Origin: Acidobacteriaceae bacterium
Lineage (GTDB): Bacteria; Acidobacteriota; Terriglobia; Bryobacterales; Bryobacteraceae
Assembly: GCA_020247055.1 (NCBI GenBank)
Contig: JADCJL010000112.1
Location: 1 to 55,986 of the forward strand
DNA: 55,986 bases
Reading direction: 5' to 3'
In this document: positions 50,093 to 55,986 of the stretch, piece after piece
Layout: each line of letters opens with the position of its first letter
How positions within the stretch are numbered: position 1 is the stretch's first letter
Notes under the pieces: generated by a model
Seen by the model: only the letters and a program-made list of their open reading frames with translations
Databases searched by the model: none
Told to the model about the DNA's origin: nothing
Made by a program: the position numbers and the translations under genes

Positions 50093-50436
50093 AAAAAATC
50101 CTGCTGACGGCTCTGCTCTCCTCCGCCGTAACCTACCTCGCGCTCACCGGCGCGCCCATGCCCGAAACCGTGAAGTTGGACAACGCCCGCGTGCGCGTCA
50201 AAGAGGTGCTCTACGCCCCCGGCGTCGCCCGCGAACGCTACATCCGGCCGACGGACCAGGTGATCGTCTTCCTCGACGACTCACAATACGAGCGCATCGA
50301 TTCGACGACGAAAGAGCGCACCGTGCGGACCCGCAAAAGCGGCGACATCATCTGGCACGACAAGGGCGAAGACGCTCCGGTGTTGAAGAACCTCGGCGCC
50401 AAACCCTATCGGACTCTGGTGATTGAATTGAAGTAA
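50089..50436 (+). CDS. Small exported cupin-like protein
   Basis: A 115-residue protein with a signal peptide or N-terminal anchor (KKILLTALLSSAVTYLALTG) and a single cupin-like beta barrel (VRVKEVLYAPGVARERYIRP; DQVIVFLDDSQYERI; GDIIWHDKGEDAPVLKNLG). The usual metal His residues are only partly present (one His in IIWHDKGE). It starts with GTG overlapping the MFS stop as GTGA, so it is translationally coupled to the importer and may bind the same ligand. No enzyme activity can be assigned. Confidence 0.7.
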   Translation: MKKILLTALLSSAVTYLALTGAPMPETVKLDNARVRVKEVLYAPGVARERYIRPTDQVIVFLDDSQYERIDSTTKERTVRTRKSGDIIWHDKGEDAPVLKNLGAKPYRTLVIELK

Positions 50437-50454
50437 CCGGCGCCGCGAACCGGC

Positions 50455-51891
50455 CTACCGCCAGTTCAGCGCCAGGTCGATAAACGTGCGCACGCATACC
50501 CCCGTCGGGCCCTTGGCCAGAAACGGCTTGGTCTCTTCGAGCCACGCCGTGCCGGCGATGTCGAGGTGCACCCACGGCGTGCCCCCGGTCCACTCCTTGA
50601 GAAAGTACGCCGCGGTGACGGCGCCGCCCCAGCGTCCCCCAATGTTTGGCAGGTCGGCGAAGGGCGTCTTGAGATAGTCCTTGTAGTCGTCATCGAGCGG
50701 CATGTGCCACAGGTTTTCGCCCTGCGCGCGCGCCGAAGCCAGCACCCGGCCGAGCATCTCTTCGTCGTTGGTGAACGCGCCCACGTGCACATGGCCGAGG
50801 GCCACCACAATCGCGCCCGTTAGCGTGGCGGCGTCGACCATGTGCGTCACCCCCAGCCGCCGGGCGTACTCAATGGCGTCCACCAGAATGAGCCGGCCTT
50901 CGGCGTCCGTGTTGAGCACTTCGATGGTCTTGCCGCTCAGCGAGGTCACAATATCGCCCGGCCGCAGCGAGCGGCCGCCGCACATGTTCTCAACCGTCGG
51001 CACAATCGCCGTCACCGCCACTGGCGGCTTCAGCTGTGCAATCGCCTGCATGGCACCTAGCACCGCCGCGCCGCCCGCCATGTCGTATTTCATCTTCTCC
51101 ATGCCGTCGGACGGCTTGATCGACACCCCGCCCGTATCGAACGTGACGCCCTTGCCGATCAGGCAAAGGTGGTCCGGCGAGGGAGTCGCCGGGGTGTAGC
51201 GCAGGATGATCATCGCCGGCGGCTGGTCCGAACCCATCGCGACGCCGAGCAGCGAGCCCATGCCCAACTGCCGCATCCGGTCTTCGTCCAGAATCTCGCA
51301 ATCGAGACCGTTCTCGTTCGCCATCTTCGCCGCGCGGGCGGCCAGTTCGAGCGGCGGCAGCAGGTTGCCCGGTTCGTTCACCAACGCCCTGGCGAAGTTC
51401 TGCGCCCGGGCGATGGTCTCCCCGTGCGCCACCGCGGGCGCGAGGTCGGCTGGCGAGATGAGTTGAAAGGTAGCGAGGTCCGTCGCCCGGCCCTCGGACT
51501 TGTGGACATCGACCTCATAGTTGCCCAGTACGGCTCCTTCGACCGCCGCCGCGGCCAGCGCCGCCTCGGCGTAGGGATGGTCCAGGCACAGCGCGATCGA
51601 GTGCACGCCCTTCGACTTCAGCGCCCGGACAGCCGCGCCGGTGATCTTCCGCAGCACGGCCGGGGTAAACGAACGCGCCGGACCCGCGCCAGCCGCCACC
51701 AGGCGCTTGGCGGCAAAACCCGCCGGGCGGTGGAGTACGGCCAGATCAAACACCTTGCCCTTTGCTTCGCCCGAAGCCGCCAGTTCGCTGAACCACTCGT
51801 GGGCGGGCGATGGGTCGTCTTCAAAATGGAGCATCAGCAGCGCATCGGCCGCGATGGAGGAGAAAGGACTGCTGTGGAATTCTACGTTCAT
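50455..51891 (-). CDS. pepA: Leucyl aminopeptidase (M17)
   Basis: A 478-residue M17 cytosolic aminopeptidase. The catalytic and two-zinc residues are in LIGKGVTFDTGGVSIK, KYDMAGGAAVLGAMQAI and the signature VLNTDAEGRLILVDAIEYAR. The N-terminal macro-like domain covers about residues 1-165. Length and motifs are complete. In several bacteria PepA also binds DNA; nothing here tells whether this one does. smpB lies two bases upstream on the same strand, so the pair is probably co-transcribed. Confidence 0.95.
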   Translation of the reverse strand: MNVEFHSSPFSSIAADALLMLHFEDDPSPAHEWFSELAASGEAKGKVFDLAVLHRPAGFAAKRLVAAGAGPARSFTPAVLRKITGAAVRALKSKGVHSIALCLDHPYAEAALAAAAVEGAVLGNYEVDVHKSEGRATDLATFQLISPADLAPAVAHGETIARAQNFARALVNEPGNLLPPLELAARAAKMANENGLDCEILDEDRMRQLGMGSLLGVAMGSDQPPAMIILRYTPATPSPDHLCLIGKGVTFDTGGVSIKPSDGMEKMKYDMAGGAAVLGAMQAIAQLKPPVAVTAIVPTVENMCGGRSLRPGDIVTSLSGKTIEVLNTDAEGRLILVDAIEYARRLGVTHMVDAATLTGAIVVALGHVHVGAFTNDEEMLGRVLASARAQGENLWHMPLDDDYKDYLKTPFADLPNIGGRWGGAVTAAYFLKEWTGGTPWVHLDIAGTAWLEETKPFLAKGPTGVCVRTFIDLALNWR

Positions 51892-51893
51892 GC

Positions 51894-52373
51894 TTACCCT
51901 TTGAGAGAGCGGTTCATGGCGGCCCGCGCTTCGGCGTTCTGCTCGCGCGTGCGTTCGGCCTCGCGCTTGTCATGAAGCTTTTTGCCCTTGGCGAGAGCGA
52001 CTTCCAGCTTGATTTTGCCGCCCTTGAAGTACATTTTGGTGATGACCAGCGACAGGCCCTTTTCGCGCGTCTGTCCCCGGAGTTTTTCGATCTCGCGCCG
52101 GTGCAGCAGCAGCTTACGCTTGCGCATCGGGACGTGGTTGGCAATGTTGCCGTGCGAGTATTCGGCAATGTGGGCGTTCACCACCCAGGCCTCGTTATCC
52201 CGCACTTCGGCAAAGGCATCCTTTAATTGGACCTTGCCGCCGCGGGCGGCCTTCACCTCGGTACCCGAGAGGACGACGCCGGCCTCCCAGCGGTCCAGCA
52301 GGAAATAGTTATGTCCGGCCTGCCGGTTGTCGGCGATGATCTTGATACCGGAGTCGGATTTTGCGGTTGCCAC
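51894..52373 (-). CDS. smpB: SsrA-binding protein SmpB
   Basis: A 159-residue SmpB, which brings tmRNA to stalled ribosomes. Conserved blocks: [70 protein letters not shown] and the basic C-terminal [15 protein letters not shown]. It is followed at two bases by pepA. No tmRNA gene was found in the window. Confidence 0.96.
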   Translation of the reverse strand: MATAKSDSGIKIIADNRQAGHNYFLLDRWEAGVVLSGTEVKAARGGKVQLKDAFAEVRDNEAWVVNAHIAEYSHGNIANHVPMRKRKLLLHRREIEKLRGQTREKGLSLVITKMYFKGGKIKLEVALAKGKKLHDKREAERTREQNAEARAAMNRSLKG

Positions 52374-52411
52374 GTTTTGTTCTCCACGCAGCGGCTCTTC
52401 CCGACGTCTTG

Positions 52412-52421
52412 CCTAATTAGG
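52412..52421. promoter_or_regulatory. Palindrome CCTAATTAGG in the smpB-secretin gap
   Basis: A perfect ten-base palindrome in the 79-base divergent gap. It could be an operator or the paired AT-rich part of two promoters. No clear -10/-35 pair was identified for either gene. Confidence 0.25.
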
Positions 52422-52452
52422 GATTGGTCCAGCCGCGCGAGCGGTAGTCCTG

Positions 52453-54801
52453 ATGATACCATGCCCTCTTTTTAAAATGATTGGATTCAATAGGTTAACC
52501 ACGGGACAAACGCTCTCCTGCCTGCTCGTCCTGATTTTGCTCGCGCCCGGACCGGTTGTGGGCAAGACGCGCAAGGGCGACCGGTTCTATGCGGCGGCAA
52601 AAAAGGCCGAAAACGCCGGCGATTGGGAAAAGGCCTTTGAAGAGTATGAAAATGCGCTGCGCGAGGACCCGGCTGAGAGTAACTATCAGATCGGGCACCG
52701 GCGGACGCGCTTTGAGGCTGGGGCGCGTCGCACGCAGCGGGCGCAGAAGCTTCGCTCGGAGGGCAAGCTTGAAGAAGCGTTGACGGAGTTTGAGCGCGCC
52801 TTTCTGACCGATCCGTCGAGCGCGATCGCCATTCAGGAGATTAAGCGGACCAAGGCGCTGCTCGACGCCGAGCGGCTACGGGGCGCCAAACTCGCTCCCG
52901 AGGAGCGCGGCCTGACTCCGGTCGAATCGGCGCGCCGCGAGAGTGAAGAAAAGATCGGTCGGATTCAGGCGGCCCCCGAGTTGAAACCCCTGTCGCGGCA
53001 GGTCACCTCGCTCAAGATGAACAATCAGAACATCCGGGTTCTGTACGAGACCCTCGGCAAGCTCACCGGCATCAACGTGGTCTTTGACCCGGAGATGCAG
53101 CAGCCGTCGAAGAACTTTTCGGTCGATCTGACGAACACAACGCTTGAAGATGCGCTCGAGCACCTGTCGACCCTGACCAAGATGTTCTGGAAGCCGCTCA
53201 ACCCCAACACCATCTTTCTCACCAACGACAATGTCACCAAGCGGCGGGATTACGAAGAGAACGTGGTGAAGGTCTTCTACCTGCAGAACATTACCAGCGT
53301 GCAGGAGTTGAACGAGATCTCCGTGGCGATCCGGTCGGTGACCGAGATCCGCCGGCTGTTTACTTATAACGCCCAGAACGCGATTCTGGCGCGGGGCACG
53401 GTGGATCAGGTGGCGCTCGTCGAAAAGCTGCTGCAGGACCTCGACAAGCCCAAGCCCGAGGTGCTGGTGGATGTGATCGTGATCGAGACGAGCCGCGGGC
53501 GCACGCGCGATCTGGCGTCGGCCCTGTCGTCGACGAGCGGGTCGAGCACCAGCAACGGGATCAGCGTCGGCGTGACCCCGGCGCTTGGCTCGGCCGGCAC
53601 GGGCAACACGGTGCGGCTGGACAAGCTCACCTCGCTCACGGCGGGCGATTTTGCCATTAACCTGCCGAGCGCGATTTTACGGGCGGTCATGTCGGACAGC
53701 AACGCGAAGGTGCGGCAGACCCCGCAGGTGCGGGCGGCCGATGGTATGAAGGCTTCGCTCAAGATTGGCGAGAAGGTTCCGACCGCCTCCGGGTCGTTTC
53801 AGCCTGGCATCGGGTTGGGTGGCGGAGGCGTGAGCCCGCTCGTCAACACGCAATTCCAGTATCTCGATGTGGGTGTTAACGTCGACATTCTTCCCAAGAT
53901 CCACGGGGCCGATGAGGTCTCTCTGCACGTTGAGATCGACATCTCGACCGTCCGTGAGCGCATCGACATCGGCGGCATCCAGCAGCCGGTGATCGGTCAG
54001 CGCAAGGTGATTCACGACCTGCGGTTGCGGGAAGGCGAAATGAACCTGATTGGCGGTCTGGTGCAGCAGAACGAGACCCGGACCAACAGCGGCATTCCGT
54101 TGCTGATGCAGATCCCCTATCTGGGCCGACTGTTTTCGAACGAATCGATCAACCGGACCGAAAGCGAATTGATGATCGCCCTGGTGCCCCACATCGTGCG
54201 CAGCCAGGAGATCACCCCGGTGAACCTGCGCGGGATTGCGGCGGGCGCCGACCAGACCATCCGGCTGATCCGCTCGATTCCGGAGCCGGCGGGCGGCACC
54301 GCCCCAGCGGCGCCCGCCGTAGGCGGCCTGGACGCGCCGAAGCCGGCGGCCGACGCGCCCAAAGCGAGTGTGGTGAAGCCGGCCGCGCCCGTGAAGCTGG
54401 TGTGGCAACCGGAAGGGGTCGTCACCAAAGCGGGTTCGCCCGTGGTGGTGACGCTGCAGGTGGCCGAGGCGCAGGACCTGTTCTCGGCGCCGATGAAGGT
54501 CAAGTACGACCCGAAGAAGTTGAAGCTGGCGACCGCTACCGCCGGAGCGTTCCTGTCGGGTGACGGCCAGCGGGTGAACTTCACTTTTCAGGACGCGCCC
54601 GCGGCAGGCGAGGTGTCGGTGATTCTCAACCGCCTGCCCGGGGTGCCGGGGCTGAACGGCTCTGGGGCGCTGCTCTCGTTAACTTTCCAGGCCTTAGCGG
54701 CCGGGCAGACCACGGTAACCGTTCTCGACAGCAGTCTCAAGAACTCGAAGCTCCAGCCGGTACCGGCGCAGACCCCGGGGGTGCCGGTCGAAATCCGATG
54801 A
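52453..54801 (+). CDS. Secretin with TPR N-terminus and cohesin-like C-terminus
   Basis: A 782-residue outer-membrane secretin of type II/IV secretion systems. After a signal peptide (LSCLLVLILLAPGPVVG) come two TPR-like helices (FYAAAKKAENAGDWEKAFEE), an N0/STN-like domain (LYETLGKLTGINVVFDPEM), N1 repeats and the secretin core (VDVIVIETSRGRTRDLASAL; GEMNLIGGLVQQNETRTNSG; IPLLMQIPYLGRLFSNES; ESELMIALVPHIV). After an Ala/Pro-rich linker (about 620-650) an Ig/cohesin-like domain follows (VVVTLQVAEAQDLFSAPMKV to SLTFQALAAGQTTVTVLD). This tail could bind surface proteins. A start at 52477, eight codons in, is equally possible. The stop overlaps the pseudopilin gene (ATGA). Confidence 0.88.
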   Translation: MIPCPLFKMIGFNRLTTGQTLSCLLVLILLAPGPVVGKTRKGDRFYAAAKKAENAGDWEKAFEEYENALREDPAESNYQIGHRRTRFEAGARRTQRAQKLRSEGKLEEALTEFERAFLTDPSSAIAIQEIKRTKALLDAERLRGAKLAPEERGLTPVESARRESEEKIGRIQAAPELKPLSRQVTSLKMNNQNIRVLYETLGKLTGINVVFDPEMQQPSKNFSVDLTNTTLEDALEHLSTLTKMFWKPLNPNTIFLTNDNVTKRRDYEENVVKVFYLQNITSVQELNEISVAIRSVTEIRRLFTYNAQNAILARGTVDQVALVEKLLQDLDKPKPEVLVDVIVIETSRGRTRDLASALSSTSGSSTSNGISVGVTPALGSAGTGNTVRLDKLTSLTAGDFAINLPSAILRAVMSDSNAKVRQTPQVRAADGMKASLKIGEKVPTASGSFQPGIGLGGGGVSPLVNTQFQYLDVGVNVDILPKIHGADEVSLHVEIDISTVRERIDIGGIQQPVIGQRKVIHDLRLREGEMNLIGGLVQQNETRTNSGIPLLMQIPYLGRLFSNESINRTESELMIALVPHIVRSQEITPVNLRGIAAGADQTIRLIRSIPEPAGGTAPAAPAVGGLDAPKPAADAPKASVVKPAAPVKLVWQPEGVVTKAGSPVVVTLQVAEAQDLFSAPMKVKYDPKKLKLATATAGAFLSGDGQRVNFTFQDAPAAGEVSVILNRLPGVPGLNGSGALLSLTFQALAAGQTTVTVLDSSLKNSKLQPVPAQTPGVPVEIR

Positions 54802-55382
54802 GTACGCGCCGGCGCCAGCAACGGGGGATGACGCTGATCGAACTGATCGTGGCGTTCACGATTCTTGTCCTGTTGACGTCGATGGCCGTGCCGCTGGCGC
54901 GGAACAAGGTTCGCCGCGACAAAGAAAAAGAGCTGCGCTTTGCGTTGCGCGAGATCCGCACGGCCATTGACCGTTATAAGGATATGGCGGACAAAGGGCA
55001 GTTGGGCCAGTTGAAGGCGGATGCAGATGGGTACCCGGAGACGCTTGAGATGCTGGTGGACGGCGTGAAGGTGACCGGCCAGCCCGGCGGCGGGGCGACT
55101 GTGGCGGGTGCGGGAGGATTCGGCGGCGTCATGGGGCCCCAGCAGCAGGGGATTCCCGGCGCGCCCGGGCAGCCTTCCGGAAGCCTGAGCGACAGCGGAG
55201 AGAAAAAGGTGCGGTTCCTCCGGCGGATGCCGAAGGATCCCTTTACCAACTCGACCGAGTGGGGTAAGCGCTCTTCGCGGGATGATCCGAAGTCGTCGGC
55301 CTGGGGCGGGCAGAATGTGTTTGATGTGTATTCGAAGACGATGGAGAAGGCAGCCGATGGAACGCCGTATGCGGAGTGGTAG
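54798..55382 (+). CDS. GspG-like type II secretion pseudopilin
   Basis: A 194-residue prepilin. The type III signal is RQQRGMTLIELIVAFTILVL, with the Gly for peptidase cleavage and Glu at +5, followed by a long helix (VRRDKEKELRFALREIRTAI). The central Gly/Gln/Pro-rich loop (about 95-140) is longer than in usual GspG. The end, DPFTNSTEWGKRSSRD and NVFDVYSKTME, resembles the GspG calcium-loop region. It is co-translated with the secretin (ATGA) and overlaps the next gene by 26 bases. No ATPase or inner-membrane platform gene is in the window. Confidence 0.87.
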   Translation: MSTRRRQQRGMTLIELIVAFTILVLLTSMAVPLARNKVRRDKEKELRFALREIRTAIDRYKDMADKGQLGQLKADADGYPETLEMLVDGVKVTGQPGGGATVAGAGGFGGVMGPQQQGIPGAPGQPSGSLSDSGEKKVRFLRRMPKDPFTNSTEWGKRSSRDDPKSSAWGGQNVFDVYSKTMEKAADGTPYAEW

Positions 55383-55761
55383 GCGTGGTTTCACGCTGGT
55401 GGAGCTGATGGTGGTGATGGCCATCGTGCTGGTGGTGGTCAGCGTGGCGGTGCCGCTTTACAACAAGTCGGTGATCCGGGCGCGCGAGAGCGTGCTGCGG
55501 CAGAATCTGTTCACGATGCGGGCGGTGATTGATGAGTACACCTACGACAAGCAGAAGGCGCCGCAGACTTTAGAGGATCTGGCGCGGGAGGGCTATCTGC
55601 GGCAGATCCCGGTCGATCCGATTGTGGGCAACAACTCCTCCTGGCGTTTGATCATGGAGGAGGCGGCGGTGTCGGCCAGTCAGAGCGAGCCTGGAATTTT
55701 TGACATCCGCAGTTCGTCAGAAAAAATCAGTTTAGAAGGCACGAAGTATTCAGAGTGGTAA
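55357..55761 (+). CDS. Second type II secretion pseudopilin
   Basis: A 134-residue prepilin with the signal RRGFTLVELMVVMAIVLVVV, the Gly cleavage site and Glu at +5, then helix VPLYNKSVIRARESVLRQNL. The globular part (LEDLAREGYLRQIPVDPIVG; WRLIMEEAAVSASQSEPGIF) is GspG-like, closing with SEKISLEGTKYSEW. The ATG at 55357 lies within the previous gene; one at 55369 is also possible. Together with the secretin and first pseudopilin it forms a minimal secretion or pilus-like gene set. It ends 22 bases before the tRNA gene. Confidence 0.87.
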   Translation: MERRMRSGRRGFTLVELMVVMAIVLVVVSVAVPLYNKSVIRARESVLRQNLFTMRAVIDEYTYDKQKAPQTLEDLAREGYLRQIPVDPIVGNNSSWRLIMEEAAVSASQSEPGIFDIRSSSEKISLEGTKYSEW

Positions 55762-55783
55762 ACTAAAAAGGTTGGGTTAACGC

Positions 55784-55857
55784 TCCCCGGTCGTCTAATG
55801 GTAGGACAGCGGCCTTTGACGCCGTGAATCTTGGTTCGAATCCAGGCTGGGGAGCCA
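55784..55857 (+). tRNA. tRNA-Gln (anticodon TTG)
   Basis: The acceptor arm TCCCCGG pairs with CTGGGGA (one G-T), the anticodon stem GCGGC pairs with GCCGT around the loop CTTTGAC (anticodon TTG at 55816-55818), the T-loop TTCGAAT is standard and CCA is encoded. Total 74 bases including CCA. Confidence 0.95.
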
Positions 55858-55864
55858 ATTTTCA

Positions 55865-55893
55865 AACGACTCTTTTCTTGCTTCCAAGTCGTT
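55865..55893 (+). other. Hairpin after the tRNA
   Basis: AACGACT and AGTCGTT are seven-base arms with a 15-base loop, seven bases after the tRNA CCA. There is no T-run; it could assist 3' processing. Confidence 0.3.
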
Positions 55894-55944
55894 GAAATTG
55901 AAAGTTTTAACCTAGTTCGAGCGTCGCACCAGCGAAAACGGTTC

Positions 55945-55967
55945 GAACAGCGCTGTTCTCAGTTTTT
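55945..55967 (+). terminator. Candidate terminator downstream of tRNA-Gln
   Basis: The perfect palindrome GAACAGCGCTGTTC is followed four bases later by five T's. This is the best intrinsic-terminator candidate in the window. Confidence 0.45.
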
Positions 55968-55986
55968 CTCCTGCCAGGAAGCCTCC

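Noticed and set aside
55945-55958. GAACAGCGCTGTTC as a LexA (SOS) box
   Set aside because: The GAAC/GTTC halves are six bases apart, not four as in the Gram-positive box, and no SOS gene follows. The T-run makes a terminator more likely.
1-55986. CRISPR arrays, insertion sequences, prophage or tmRNA gene
   Set aside because: No spaced direct repeats, transposase or integrase motifs, or tmRNA features were seen, although smpB is present.

Overview
The window looks like chromosomal DNA of a soil acidobacterium of the Solibacter/Bryobacter type (Bryobacterales). The reasons are very high GC with extreme third-position GC, a 1143-residue Oar-like TonB-dependent receptor with a carboxypeptidase-regulatory-like N-terminus, a PEP-CTERM surface protein, a decayed copy of the C-terminal domain typical of Solibacter (TIGR03437-like), tandem imidazolonepropionase-like amidohydrolases, Tat-exported sugar enzymes, and a secretin carrying a cohesin-like tail. 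The assignment is inference; no rRNA gene or phylogenetic marker was compared.

Layout. 1-5.2 kb: the membrane part of a probable sensor kinase (cut by the edge), a PEP-CTERM protein and two coupled amidohydrolases, the second lacking metal ligands. 5.2-10.1 kb: a three-domain transporter/acyltransferase/acyl-ACP synthetase fusion and a divergent sigma-54 activator. 10.1-12.3 kb: an eroded zone with two DoxX-like proteins and several coding remnants. 12.3-16 kb: fliS and flaG (with a good sigma-28 promoter), a lone nuoB, and malQ. 16-24.2 kb: a tight operon of pspA, an ABC importer whose binding protein is fused to OmpA, a membrane coiled-coil protein, a Vps4-like AAA ATPase and a 96-residue protein, followed by threonine ammonia-lyase. 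24.2-31.6 kb: an orphan 2Fe-2S subunit, DUF937 and BON-LysM proteins, an RsuA/RluE-type pseudouridine synthase with acetate kinase, PPK2, a protein with a caspase-like His/Cys tail, and an exported sugar isomerase. 31.6-36.4 kb: an SGNH esterase, an HExxH protein, a TlpA lipoprotein with a stand-alone DsbD-alpha domain, a GT9 glycosyltransferase and an NHL-repeat protein. 36.4-45.4 kb: a minus-strand run of gcvT, gcvH, a GT39-like enzyme, an enolase-superfamily enzyme, the TonB receptor and a TPR protein. 45.5-52.4 kb: an OlsF-like bifunctional acyltransferase, a bacterioferritin-like protein, MscS, an MFS importer with a cupin, pepA and smpB. 52.4-56 kb: a secretin and two pseudopilins, then tRNA-Gln(TTG).

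How the genes work together. Much of the window concerns the envelope: lipid remodelling (acyl-ACP synthetase fusion, OlsF-like enzyme), membrane stress (PspA cassette, MscS, BON-LysM protein), outer-membrane uptake and secretion, and exported carbohydrate or peptide hydrolysis. The strongest candidate for an undescribed system is the PspA cassette at 16091-23013. PspA belongs to the ESCRT-III superfamily, and a classic AAA ATPase with a Vps4-like pore loop is encoded in the same operon, together with an ABC importer that may be tethered to peptidoglycan.

Two signal types recur: extended -10 boxes only 5-8 bases before start codons (very short or leaderless mRNAs), and TTGA/ATGA/GTGA stop-start overlaps, three of which use TTG starts.
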